Assembly (NCBI GenBank): GCA_028280485.1
Contig: JANQLS010000136.1
Coordinates: 1 to 49,421, forward strand
Source of the DNA: Planctomycetota bacterium
GTDB lineage: Bacteria > Planctomycetota > UBA8108 > JACQVS01
DNA length: 49,421 bases
Direction of reading: 5' to 3'
Under the pieces are notes generated by a model. That model was given only the letters and a program-made list of their open reading frames with translations. It was not told the DNA's origin and did no database searches. Numbering within the stretch: position 1 is the stretch's first letter; each line of letters opens with the position of its first letter. This document shows positions 1 to 9,024 of this stretch, one piece after another. The translations under genes and the position numbers were made by a program.

Positions 1-450
1 TTTTGTTGATCGTTGGGGTTCTGTGAATTTTGGTTGTTTTGTTGGTTTTGTTGGTCGTTGGGGTTTTGTGAATTCTGGTTGTTTTGTTGGTTTTGTTGAT
101 CGTTGGGGTTCTGTGAATTCTGATTGTTCTGTTGGTTTTGTTGATCGTTGGGGTCTTGTGAATTTTGGTTGTTCTGTTGGTTCTGTTGATCGTTGGGATT
201 CTGCGAATTCTGATTGTTCTGCTGATTCTGTTGATCGTTGGGATTCTGCGAATTCTGATTGTTCTGCTGGTTCTGTTGATCGTTGGGATTTTGTGAATTC
301 TGATTGTTCTGTTGGTTTTGTTGATCGTTGGGATTTTGTGAATTCTGGTTGTTTTGCTGATTTTGTTGAACGTTTGGGTTCTGTGAATTCTGATTGCTCT
401 GTTGGTTTTGTTGATCGTTGGGATTTTGTGAATTCTGGTTGTTTTGATTG
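1..450 (-). repeat. 45-bp tandem repeat (about 10 copies) inside the coding region
   Basis: The unit beginning ttttgttgatcgttgggg recurs at 1, 46, 91, 136, 181, 226, 271, 316, 361 and 406 with only point differences. Degenerate remnants extend to about 495. The period of 45 is a multiple of three, so each copy adds 15 residues (QQNNQNSQNPND-like) on the minus strand without a frameshift. The array continues past the left edge. There are no unique spacers, so it is not a CRISPR array. Confidence 0.95.
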
Positions 451-2276
451 TTGTTGTTTTGAGGATTCTGGGAATTCTGAATGTTTTGTGGATTAATTTC
501 GCTGTTATTCTGAGTGGTGCTGGGATTGATGGAATTGGGATCTGCTTGTGCCAGTTCCAGGATTTTAGAATCTTCTAAACGATCAGCTAGTTCTCGCTCT
601 AATACGGCGATGTCTTCTAACTTCGATAAAACTTCAACTCGGATTTGATCGAGTTGTTCTTTGAGCTTTTCGGGTTCGACCACTAAGAAGGTTTCTGTTT
701 GGGATTCGCTTAACTTGAATCCCGCGGGTTCATCGTTGTCTCTAACTTGAGCGTGGAGAGTGAAGCGTGTTCCCGGTTCAAGAGTGAGGGGGCCTAAGTT
801 TAAAATCCGCTTTTGAGGAACTAATCGAATTCCATTTTCGACCTTTTCCGTCGTCCACGGGGTTAAATCTTTGAGGTACTCAGCGGGTTTCTCTTGGTCA
901 GTACGCTCAACTTTTCGAACGAGCTCAACCGAGTGAAAGCCGTAGTCATCCTGAGCCAAAACTTGGTACTCGATTTCGGCACTAGGGGTGACGAGTCGAT
1001 TGTCCAAGGCGAGTTCTAATTGAACTTCCGGTTTGCGATCAGGATAAGCCACCAATGCGAATTCCATAGGCACAGCGGATAGATTCCACTCACCGCCCTT
1101 GAGTGCCAGCTTGATGAACTGGCTATCGTTAAGAATGAAAGCTGTCGAGAGGGTCTTGCCGGATAAGTTTTCGATCGGTTGTGGGGCTTCTTGGCCAAAT
1201 TGTAGCCAAGCTTCAGTGATCTCTTCAGTGACGTTCGCACTGAGCGAGACTTTGGATCCGACGACTCCCGAAATTTCACCGGCAGGATTTTCTAAGGTCG
1301 CTGCTTCTGACTTGGTATGAGCGGGAGGCGTGACGGTGAATAGAGTGCTCTCGACCCGAGGTCTGTCTCTAACTTCTACATAAACTTCGTGCGTTCGATT
1401 ATCTCCACCAGAGATGGTGAATTTTAGATCTTCTTTAACACTCGGAAGCGTGTAGGAAACTCGTTGGGCTTCAATTCTCGCTCTTTTATGAGGGGCCCCG
1501 TTTGTTTCTTCGCTGGCTAATTTCCAGACTCCACGTCGCGTGATTCCTGGTACAAGACTGTGAGTGCGGGTTTCACCATTAGAAGTGATCGTAATTTCTA
1601 ATTCACGAGGTACTTTACCGATAACCCAAGCGTCGATTTGTAGAGGATCTTTTCTGGCGTGACGCCAGTAGAGTCCATCGCGATCAAAGGCAAAGTGAGT
1701 TTGGCGAGGCCAAGCTTGAGTCGATAAGAGCAAATTTCTCTGGGCCCAAATCTTCATGTTCTTCGGCGACCAAGCAGAAGTCAAAATGACCAAGCCAACG
1801 AGAAGACAAGTGATGCCTAAGCGTCCGTACATCGGGCGAGCATTTAGTGCTTTTTCTGGCCGGATGCTTCGAATGGATTTTTGGGCTTCCTGTTTTGCTC
1901 TGTATAAAAGCTCTTGTTCCAAATCACTCGCAACTTCAGGGTCCATTTTGTGAGAAGCTAAATGGAACTCGGTCGCACTCAGGAGTTGGCCTTCCAATCC
2001 GGGATGGTGCTCTTCGACAGTTTGAAGCAGATCTTGGGCGGGAATGTCATACTTCAGACGCTCTCGGGCTCGCATGAAGGTTTTGGCATAAGCGAAAAGG
2101 ATGAGCCCTAAGAAGACCGTTCTGACGATCCATGGGAGTTCTAACAGGTAGTCGAGGCAAAACGAGATCAAAATAAATCCTACGACCAAACCGATGAGCT
2201 CTGAGAGTCCAACCCAGCGGATCGTACGACGAAATCGTTTACGTAAAGGATCTAGAGGCCTTTGAGATTTAGGCAT
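1..2276 (-). CDS. DUF4175-like membrane protein with Asn/Gln repeat tail, partial (3' end outside window)
   Basis: No stop codon is met on the minus strand from the ATG at 2276 to the left edge, giving about 758 visible codons. The start MPKSQRPLDP is preceded by AGG about 9 nt upstream. Two hydrophobic segments lie at about residues 22-66 and one near 155-170. A long beta-rich extracytoplasmic region follows, then a charged helical stretch (about 530-575, EKLKEQLDQIRVEVL...). From about residue 600 the protein is almost only Asn, Gln, Ser, Pro and Asp, in 15-residue units such as NSQNPNDQQNQQNNQ. The architecture resembles the DUF4175/TIGR02302-type proteins found beside MoxR/DUF58/VWA genes in planctomycetes; this is family knowledge recalled without a search. 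It is the last visible gene of the operon, 58 nt after the VWA gene. A role in envelope maintenance is inference. The repeat tail could be a disordered periplasmic linker. Confidence 0.72.
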   Translation of the reverse strand, partial: MPKSQRPLDPLRKRFRRTIRWVGLSELIGLVVGFILISFCLDYLLELPWIVRTVFLGLILFAYAKTFMRARERLKYDIPAQDLLQTVEEHHPGLEGQLLSATEFHLASHKMDPEVASDLEQELLYRAKQEAQKSIRSIRPEKALNARPMYGRLGITCLLVGLVILTSAWSPKNMKIWAQRNLLLSTQAWPRQTHFAFDRDGLYWRHARKDPLQIDAWVIGKVPRELEITITSNGETRTHSLVPGITRRGVWKLASEETNGAPHKRARIEAQRVSYTLPSVKEDLKFTISGGDNRTHEVYVEVRDRPRVESTLFTVTPPAHTKSEAATLENPAGEISGVVGSKVSLSANVTEEITEAWLQFGQEAPQPIENLSGKTLSTAFILNDSQFIKLALKGGEWNLSAVPMEFALVAYPDRKPEVQLELALDNRLVTPSAEIEYQVLAQDDYGFHSVELVRKVERTDQEKPAEYLKDLTPWTTEKVENGIRLVPQKRILNLGPLTLEPGTRFTLHAQVRDNDEPAGFKLSESQTETFLVVEPEKLKEQLDQIRVEVLSKLEDIAVLERELADRLEDSKILELAQADPNSINPSTTQNNSEINPQNIQNSQNPQNNNNQNNQNSQNPNDQQNQQSNQNSQNPNVQQNQQNNQNSQNPNDQQNQQNNQNSQNPNDQQNQQNNQNSQNPNDQQNQQNNQNSQNPNDQQNQQNNQNSQDPNDQQNQQNNQNSQNPNDQQNQQNNQNSQNPNDQQNQQNNQNSQNPNDQQ

Positions 2277-2334
2277 TGTTCATTACCTGTTCGTACCTGT
2301 TTTTCTTGAGCCGAACTAAATACTGCTCAAGCTA

Positions 2335-4728
2335 TCAATTGAGATGCCACATTTTTCTGAGGACCCATTCTAAGATGAGGAAGCCACAGAAAAGACACAT
2401 CAAAAAGGCGGAGTCCCATAGAGTGGCAGCCCTTCGGCCGATGACTTCTTTGACACTCGCGTCGGCGATCAAATCGTTGAGATCGTTGATTTGATCTAAT
2501 CTTAAAAAGACCCCTCCGCTAGAACTCGAAAGATCTTCTAATGTTTCGTAGTTCGGCGAAGGATCTTCAAATTCGTTGGAGATCGGATTGACTCTAAACG
2601 TCGAGCGCTCTTTTTCTTCAAAAACGATACCGTAATCTCCGGGAGTCTTCGTTCGGAAGAAACCCGTGTAACGATCTTTGTTCCCCGGCGTTTGGTAGAG
2701 TCGAATCTTGATATTCTTTTGTTCTTTAGCGGTAACTAAATTGTTCCCCTCTCTGGGCTCCAATTCGGAGTCGAGCGAATTGATGAGGGCTAATTCTATT
2801 TCTTGGTGGGGTGGTCTCAGCGCGTTTTCGTTTCCTTCTCGAATGTGAAGGAAGATCTGAGCCTGTTCACCAACGGTGTAACGATCTCTGTCGCTTTCGA
2901 CAGTGATTTCTCTTAAGCCGGCTCGTTTCTTGCCTTGAGCCATGAACCTTAGGGTTCCCGCCCAGAATCTTTCGTGGAGGCCACGTCCGGCGTGTCGCAG
3001 GCGATGGAAATCGTCTGAGCCTAGATAAAGGGAATCTCCCATACCCGCTTGATGGATCGCACCGAGAACCTCTCCCTTAGGCCCAGCTAAAACCGCTTTT
3101 CCACTGGGCTTCAATCGGGCGCTGGGATAAACGAAATAGAAGGGAGGGAGTTTTTCCCAAACCTTCTGGTTTTCTTTTTCCGTGTCTTCTAAGTGAAAGA
3201 TGGGATGTTCTAAACCCATCGCCGTTAAGCGAGGGCGCCAAGGTTGGGTGAAGTTATCACTGGCGTTAAAAACTTTTCTCCCGAGGGAGACGGGTAAGAG
3301 TTTTCTTACGCTCGTAGTTAAGTTGGATACCGCTAACTTTGGAGTGTTGATTTCACCTGCGATATAAACCAGTCCGCCGCCTTGTTCCGAGACAAACTCA
3401 ATCAAGGCTGAGCTAAATTCTCGGGGAAGAGCTTCAGGATCGGGATCGAGCATAACGACGATGTCGTAGGCTCTCATTTGAAGTGCGGTTTTTGGAAGTT
3501 CTTTAATGGGTAAGTCCCCGTCGCGTGGAGCCCGGGGGTCTTGAGTGGTGAGCCAAGTTGAAACTTGAATTCCGGGGTCTCGAATAAAGAATGCATTCGC
3601 GAAAATATATTCGTAGCTCGGGCTTCCACTGATGAAGAGTACGCGGTGACGTTCTTCACTGGCTTGCACTTGAACGGTACGAACATTGTCGCGTCGTTGA
3701 GTTTCTTCTTGCTTGTAGGGAATCTCCAATTTGTAAACGTACGAGCCCTTTTCCGGCAAGACATCGATAAACTTTAAATGAGATTCCAACAAGAGTGACT
3801 TGGGCTCCAAGAATCGTTCTTCAACGGTTTCTTTGTTTCTCCCATTTCGGTCCGAACGAGTGAGGGTGGCTCGAACGGGACCTTTGATCCCTGACAACCT
3901 CACTTTGGCTTCGACTTGTACTGGGAAGCCCACTTCAACTGCTGATGGAGCGACGAGATCGACCACCGTGTAATTCTTGAGAATTTGTTGTTTACCGACT
4001 CCAACTCCGTAGACGGGCCAACGACCGTAAGCGACCGGGTTACGAGCCATCTCAACTGGATTTAAACCAGCATTATTTCGACCATCGGTGATTAAAACCA
4101 CTCCCGCTAATAAATCGGATCCCGTTTGGCGTACGGCTTCTAAGATTCCCTCTCCGATGGCGGTTTGGTGCCCTTGGATAGAAGACTCACTTAGTTTTTC
4201 AAGGTCGGAAAGACGCTCTACTTTTTCTCCTAAGGCGAAGATGTGCACATCGTTTTTTTCGCCCAGTTTTTCGAGAAGTTCATTTTTTTGGAGAGCAGCT
4301 TCTACTAATTCCCAGCGCGAGGGTTTGTCGGAGAGTCTTAAGCCGGTTGTTCTTTGAAGAGCTCGAGCTGTCTTTGAATCGAAAGTATCTTGCTGAGCCA
4401 TCGAAGCTGAGTGATCGAGGATAACTAATGTTTTCCCTTGGCGCTCGTGATGCATCTCCGTGATCAATCGAGGATTCAATAAGATCAGGATCACTAAAGC
4501 TAAAGCTCCCAGGCGCAAGCCACTCAAGGTGAGGCGCTGTAGGATGCCTAAGCTTTTCTCTCGTCGATAAAGAAGAATGATAAAGAAAATGGATAGAACG
4601 ACGATGGCAACCGAGAAGAAGAAGGCATCGCCTTCGGGTAAACCCGAAAATTCCCAAATGGCATCTTCGCCTTCAGGGGGAATTTCATTTTCGTCAAGCC
4701 CTAAGAGGGCGCGTAACCAGGCACTCAC
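2335..4728 (-). CDS. VWA-domain membrane protein with glutamine-amidotransferase-like middle region
   Basis: The 797-residue protein starts with GTG at 4728. AGGAGGG lies 5 nt upstream, in the gap after the preceding gene's TAA. Hydrophobic segments lie at about 38-54 and 72-86, and one near the C-terminus (about 773-791). A von Willebrand A MIDAS motif DHSAS sits at 105-109, right after the second segment, as in BatA/BatB-like proteins. The middle part (about 355-460, EYIFANAFF...YDIVVMLDP...GGGLVYIAGE) looks like the class I glutamine-amidotransferase-like fold often joined to such VWA proteins. It is encoded 12 nt after the BatA-like gene and 58 nt before the DUF4175-like gene. The probable role is a membrane-bound partner of the MoxR ATPase; this is inferred from context and the substrate is unknown. 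Confidence 0.82.
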   Translation of the reverse strand: MSAWLRALLGLDENEIPPEGEDAIWEFSGLPEGDAFFFSVAIVVLSIFFIILLYRREKSLGILQRLTLSGLRLGALALVILILLNPRLITEMHHERQGKTLVILDHSASMAQQDTFDSKTARALQRTTGLRLSDKPSRWELVEAALQKNELLEKLGEKNDVHIFALGEKVERLSDLEKLSESSIQGHQTAIGEGILEAVRQTGSDLLAGVVLITDGRNNAGLNPVEMARNPVAYGRWPVYGVGVGKQQILKNYTVVDLVAPSAVEVGFPVQVEAKVRLSGIKGPVRATLTRSDRNGRNKETVEERFLEPKSLLLESHLKFIDVLPEKGSYVYKLEIPYKQEETQRRDNVRTVQVQASEERHRVLFISGSPSYEYIFANAFFIRDPGIQVSTWLTTQDPRAPRDGDLPIKELPKTALQMRAYDIVVMLDPDPEALPREFSSALIEFVSEQGGGLVYIAGEINTPKLAVSNLTTSVRKLLPVSLGRKVFNASDNFTQPWRPRLTAMGLEHPIFHLEDTEKENQKVWEKLPPFYFVYPSARLKPSGKAVLAGPKGEVLGAIHQAGMGDSLYLGSDDFHRLRHAGRGLHERFWAGTLRFMAQGKKRAGLREITVESDRDRYTVGEQAQIFLHIREGNENALRPPHQEIELALINSLDSELEPREGNNLVTAKEQKNIKIRLYQTPGNKDRYTGFFRTKTPGDYGIVFEEKERSTFRVNPISNEFEDPSPNYETLEDLSSSSGGVFLRLDQINDLNDLIADASVKEVIGRRAATLWDSAFLMCLFCGFLILEWVLRKMWHLN

Positions 4729-4740
4729 GTCAACCCTCCT

Positions 4741-7008
4741 TTACTTTCTACCGAACCACCATGCGAGGAAGAGCTCTAACAGGAGAATTCCACCTACGGC
4801 ATAAGCTAACCAACGCCAAATCTCACCTTCTTGTTCGTTTTGGAAGGCATCCGTTTTCGTTTCCTTACCTAAGGCGTAACGAATACCGTAACCATCTAAG
4901 GCGGATTCCAATTTTCCGGCTCCAATCGGAGTGAGAATACTTTCTTGTTCTACTCTTCTCGACGCAAACCAAGTGACTTTATTAGAGGATTCTTCCGTCG
5001 AACGTTGAGCTCCTCCGGGCCAGGATTCTTCTAAGCGATAAAAACCGGCCAAGGCGGTATCGGGGAAGCTGAGCTCTTTGAGAACAGATCCTGAGGTTGT
5101 CTCTTCAGCTTCGACTTCATGTCGTTTCCCTTTAGGGTCGTAAACCGCGTATTTGAATCCAGGGCGGATTCTCCAGCGTAAGGGTTCACCCACAGTGAGA
5201 TTGCGTTTTGATGAGTACTGAGGCGCTAAGTAGCGAACCCACTCTTGAAGCACGATGACGAAGCTGGGATCGGTCGGCCAGTCTGAGGCGTCGCGGTCGG
5301 CTGTCGTATTGAAGATCGCAATCTTTCCGTCTCCATAAGGCGCTTCGATAATCCCAGGAGTTTTTTTGGTGTCGTTGTAGCTGGCTGAAATCGTCGCCAC
5401 TTCGTGAGGAGCTATTTCATTGAAGGACTGAAATAACTTCCGGTTCATGGGGGATCCCTCTAAGCCTTTAAAAATACTGAAGGCACCGTGTTCCATGTCT
5501 TTTGGAAGTAAGGCGACCCCTTTGATTTCTTTTTTGAGTTTTCCCAAAGTTGCTGGGAATAAAACTTCGTTTTCAGGACCGTCTTTGGGGGGCTTAGCAA
5601 AACTCGCGTAGTTTTGCTCATTTACTTTGTTGCCTAAGAAGTAAGCGAGGCCTCCACCATCGGAAACAAAGTTTTCGACGAGCTGTTTTTCTTGACCCTG
5701 CAAGGTTTCTTTATTGAGAAGGAATAAGACGTCGATGTTGTCTAAGTCGCTCTCTTTGATGATCCCACTTATTTTTTTGGCTTTGACTCCACTGGGGAGA
5801 TTCCCTCGAGGACTCAAGGCTGCGAGTAAATAATCAGCTTCACCCCCGAAGCGATCCGGGCTGGGGTCGCCGTCGACTAAGAGCACTTCTAATCCCTCTT
5901 TGACATGGATGACCGCGAAGCTTTCATCGTCACGAGGTAAGGAGTCCTCTTCTAAGACAGCTCGAACTAAGTAGGTGTCGGCTTCTTCAAATTTCGTTTC
6001 GATTTCTACTGTCACTCGTTCGCCCGGAGGAATTTGAGGCACGGGAGGGAGTGAAAGTCGTTTCGTTGCCTTGAAGACAGTGCTCTGAGCTGGAGCCATT
6101 TCGATCGAGCCGTTGATATGAGTTTTCAAGGTTTTAGAGAAGTTAGCGATTTCGACTTGGATCTTTAGTCCCACTCCGATGGTGGGGTGCTTCGAAGAAA
6201 TTTTGACGTCAGTGACGGTCACGTTGTCGGTAGCCGGTCTTCCCAAGTCGATCAAGTGGAAGCCGAGGCGATCAGATAAGTCTTTGTCACGAATCTTTTC
6301 GAAGGCAGCTCGTAGTTCGGGTTTGAATTGGGAGCTCTCTCCTTCAAACCAATCTACTCGTCTAAAGTCACTGACGAGTACGACGGATCGCTTATGGCTG
6401 GCTTCTTCAGAATCGACTTCTTCAACGAGGCGTTCCAAGATTTGGGCTAACTCAATCGGGCGATCTGAAGGTTGAATTTCACGAATCGATTCTAAGATTT
6501 CCCAACTGCGTTGAGCTTTTTGGTCACGGTTTTGATTCTCTTGACCGCTATCTTTCTCGCCTGAAGGTCCTAAGTTGAGTCCCGCTTCGTGAGGGCGACT
6601 TCCCAGTCGGATATCGACGGGAACAGAACGACCAACGGCGTCTTGAACTTGATTGACGGCCGTTTCTCGTGCGAGGTCAAAAGTTGAACCAGTGGGGGTT
6701 CGGCGGTCAATACTGAACGAATCGTCGAAGATGACGAGGCGCTGATCTTCGCTCCAATCTCCGAGTCCTTTAATCAGAGGACGAGCTACGACCAAGACTA
6801 AAAAGATGATGAGTAGAGTTCTTAGTAGGAGTAAGAGGAGGTCTTCTAACTTGACGCGACGACGATTGATAATCGAAGCCTGGAAGAGAAAGTCCATCGC
6901 AGCCCACTCGTGAACCTCAAACTTTCTTTTGTTGAGGAAGTGAATGATGATGGGCGCCGCCGCTAAAGCGAGGCCGATGAGTAAGGCTGGATTGAAAAAG
7001 AATCCCAT
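4741..7008 (-). CDS. BatA-like VWA membrane protein
   Basis: The 755-residue protein begins MGFFFNPALLIGLALAAAPI, the typical N-terminal double-membrane-spanning region of BatA-domain proteins (segments about 5-24 and 56-76). HFLNKRK and W-rich residues lie between the two segments. The VWA metal site is DDSFS at 95-99. A long soluble region includes an amidotransferase-like stretch (DGDPSPDRFGGEADYLL, then a VENFVSDGGGLAYFLG strand-turn). A C-terminal membrane helix lies at about 732-751, followed by GRK. The ATG lies 2 nt after the DUF58 gene's TGA, and the SD GAGGGGG sits inside the end of that gene, suggesting translational coupling. It probably acts with the MoxR and DUF58 proteins at the membrane. 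Confidence 0.85.
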   Translation of the reverse strand: MGFFFNPALLIGLALAAAPIIIHFLNKRKFEVHEWAAMDFLFQASIINRRRVKLEDLLLLLLRTLLIIFLVLVVARPLIKGLGDWSEDQRLVIFDDSFSIDRRTPTGSTFDLARETAVNQVQDAVGRSVPVDIRLGSRPHEAGLNLGPSGEKDSGQENQNRDQKAQRSWEILESIREIQPSDRPIELAQILERLVEEVDSEEASHKRSVVLVSDFRRVDWFEGESSQFKPELRAAFEKIRDKDLSDRLGFHLIDLGRPATDNVTVTDVKISSKHPTIGVGLKIQVEIANFSKTLKTHINGSIEMAPAQSTVFKATKRLSLPPVPQIPPGERVTVEIETKFEEADTYLVRAVLEEDSLPRDDESFAVIHVKEGLEVLLVDGDPSPDRFGGEADYLLAALSPRGNLPSGVKAKKISGIIKESDLDNIDVLFLLNKETLQGQEKQLVENFVSDGGGLAYFLGNKVNEQNYASFAKPPKDGPENEVLFPATLGKLKKEIKGVALLPKDMEHGAFSIFKGLEGSPMNRKLFQSFNEIAPHEVATISASYNDTKKTPGIIEAPYGDGKIAIFNTTADRDASDWPTDPSFVIVLQEWVRYLAPQYSSKRNLTVGEPLRWRIRPGFKYAVYDPKGKRHEVEAEETTSGSVLKELSFPDTALAGFYRLEESWPGGAQRSTEESSNKVTWFASRRVEQESILTPIGAGKLESALDGYGIRYALGKETKTDAFQNEQEGEIWRWLAYAVGGILLLELFLAWWFGRK

Positions 7009-7010
7009 AA

Positions 7011-7928
7011 TCAGCTACCCCCTCTTTTGATGAGGCGCTGTTGGCGAGCTCTCGCGGCGAGTAGGCCAGTTAATGCCGGTCCTAGAGGTTGACCCGCTTC
7101 GAGAAGCTGATAGTCGAATGCCGTTTTTTGGCAGAGCTTTTCAACCGAATCCAAGAACTCTTGTAAAAGCTCTAGGTAGCGATCTTTTAACCGAGGGGGT
7201 TCGGTCAAGAGCTCTCTTTTATCTTCCATTCCCTTAAACAAAGTATTGTTTTTGAATGGGAAAGTGAGTTCCGCATCGTCGAGAACCTGAAGGACGAGAG
7301 CGTCGTGCCCATTGTAGTGAAGGTATTTCAAACCGGCTTCTACATCTTCTTGATCGACGAAGAAATCGGATAGCAAGATAAAGAGGCAGCGTTTCCTTAA
7401 CCTCGCCGCGATGCTTTGTAATACATCGGTGAAGGATGATTTTCCTTGAGGTTCGGTATCTTGAAGCTTGGCGACCATGCTCGCGAGGGAGACTAACTTG
7501 ACGCTGGGAGGAAAGTATTCTCGAATGTTTTCATCGAAAAGAGCCATCCCAACCGAATCTCTCTGGCGATTTAACAGGTAGGCTAATCCCGCTCCTGCCG
7601 TCGCTGCGGCTTCAAACTTCGTAATCTCTTTAGAGCCGTAGTGCATCGATCGGCTGCTATCGATCAAGAGGAAGGCCGTGATGTTCGTCTCTTCTTCATA
7701 GCGCTTGATGTAGTAGCGGTCGAGTCGTCCTAAAACCTTCCAATCTAAGTGACGGAGGTCGTCTCCTGGAACATACTCACGATGCTCCACGAACTCGACA
7801 CTAAAGCCGTGTCGGTTACTTTTATTCTTACCCGAAAGGAATCCGTCGACCATCCTTCGGGCCGTCAGTTCCATTCGTGTCAATCTAGCTATGAGTTCAG
7901 AGTCGAAGAATTTTCCGCGTGGCGGCAT
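7011..7928 (-). CDS. DUF58 domain-containing protein
   Basis: An upstream ATG at 8057 keeps the frame open, but I place the start at the ATG at 7928 (MPPRGKFFDSELIARLTRME). From there the sequence matches the conserved N-terminus of the family, and a longer version would overlap moxR by about 160 nt. The product is about 305 residues. It contains the family signature R.G.S.EF.EHR.Y.PGDD.R.LDWK, then a VWA-like fold with metal site DSSRS (in FLLIDSSRSMHYGS) and the strand CLFILLSDFF. The family is usually encoded with MoxR ATPases and VWA proteins, as here. It overlaps the moxR coding region by 32 nt and no clear SD is seen, so termination-reinitiation is possible. Confidence 0.88.
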   Translation of the reverse strand: MPPRGKFFDSELIARLTRMELTARRMVDGFLSGKNKSNRHGFSVEFVEHREYVPGDDLRHLDWKVLGRLDRYYIKRYEEETNITAFLLIDSSRSMHYGSKEITKFEAAATAGAGLAYLLNRQRDSVGMALFDENIREYFPPSVKLVSLASMVAKLQDTEPQGKSSFTDVLQSIAARLRKRCLFILLSDFFVDQEDVEAGLKYLHYNGHDALVLQVLDDAELTFPFKNNTLFKGMEDKRELLTEPPRLKDRYLELLQEFLDSVEKLCQKTAFDYQLLEAGQPLGPALTGLLAARARQQRLIKRGGS

Positions 7929-9024
7929 CGTATGTAGCTTTATCTGGAAAGGCTTCGGTGTAGTAAAGTAAACGCATGACGATTTCGTCAGCACTAATTT
8001 GTTCAGCTTCGGCTTGGAAGCTAGGGAGAATGCGATGGCGAAGTACGGCTGGCGCAATTTGGCGAATATCCGCTCGCGTCACGGAGTAGCGACCTTCAAG
8101 CAAAGTGTGAGCTTTACCTGCTCGAATGAGAGCTTGAACCGCTCTGGGACCTGCTCCCCAAGCGATGAGATCTTTAACCCAAGGGAAGACTCCGGGTTCG
8201 TTGGGGCGACTTCCCCTAACCAAACGAGTCGCGTAATGCATCACGTGATTCGAGACGGGGAGAGCATCGACAACCCTTTGAAGAGCAGCGACTTCATCGA
8301 TCGAAAGGACGTGATCTAATGTTGGAAGATCTTTTCCTGTCGTCCGTCTCAAGATCTCGGCTTCATCTTCGAGTTCGGGGTAATCCAAATCGATTTTAAG
8401 AAGGAAGCGGTCGAGCTGAGCTTCGGGTAGTGGATAGGTACCTTCTTGTTCGATGGGGTTTTGAGTTGCCAAGACAAAGAAGGGTTTGGGAAGTTTGTAG
8501 CGCTTGCCGGCTTGAGTCACTGTCTTCTCAGCCATCCCTTCTAAAAGGGCAGCTTGAGTTTTAGGTGGACTCCGGTTGATCTCATCGGCAAGGAGGATAT
8601 TGACAAAGATAGGGCCTTCACGAAAAACGAAATCTCGTTTTCCGCTGAAGGGATCTTCTTCTACCACTAAGGTTCCGGTGATGTCGGAGGGCATCAAGTC
8701 TGGGGTGAACTGAATTCTTCCCGACTTCAAAGACAAGGCCTCAGCGACTGAAGAAACTAAGAGAGTCTTAGCTAAGCCAGGAACTCCTTCTAACAAGGCA
8801 TGCCCTCTGGCGAGCAAGGTGATCAAGACTTGATTGATGACTTCTTCTTGCCCCACGATGACATGAGCAATTTCGCTTTTAAGCTTCTCAATCAAAGAGG
8901 GAAGTTTATCGATGAATTCGATATCTTCAGGCGTGGCTGAAGACTCCAGCTGAAATCCCAAGAGACTTGGATCTTCGGGATGAGCAGGTTGATCAGGATT
9001 GAATTGAAGGTCGGAATCACTCAA
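7897..9024 (-). CDS. MoxR family AAA+ ATPase
   Basis: The 375-residue protein has Walker A GVPGLAKT at 80-87, Walker B ILLADE with D147/E148, and sensor-1 region LATQNP with N189. The MoxR signatures EGTYPLPEAQLDRFL and SVTRADIRQIAPAVLRHR follow. MoxR ATPases are chaperone-like AAA+ proteins that act on VWA-domain partners, two of which lie just downstream. The start is TTG at 9024, whose last two bases belong to the preceding gene's TGA (TTGA overlap). The N-terminal 30 residues are poorly conserved, so a later start is conceivable. It is the central ATPase of the 1-10178 operon. Confidence 0.93.
   Translation of the reverse strand: MSDSDLQFNPDQPAHPEDPSLLGFQLESSATPEDIEFIDKLPSLIEKLKSEIAHVIVGQEEVINQVLITLLARGHALLEGVPGLAKTLLVSSVAEALSLKSGRIQFTPDLMPSDITGTLVVEEDPFSGKRDFVFREGPIFVNILLADEINRSPPKTQAALLEGMAEKTVTQAGKRYKLPKPFFVLATQNPIEQEGTYPLPEAQLDRFLLKIDLDYPELEDEAEILRRTTGKDLPTLDHVLSIDEVAALQRVVDALPVSNHVMHYATRLVRGSRPNEPGVFPWVKDLIAWGAGPRAVQALIRAGKAHTLLEGRYSVTRADIRQIAPAVLRHRILPSFQAEAEQISADEIVMRLLYYTEAFPDKATYDAATRKILRL

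Noticed and set aside
1..450. CRISPR array
   Set aside because: The 45-bp units are contiguous with no unique spacers and keep an open reading frame.
23..496. Plus-strand repetitive open frame (VDRWDSANSDCS-type repeats)
   Set aside because: It is the antisense shadow of the minus-strand Asn/Gln repeat. The minus frame has a proper gene with membrane segments and operon context.
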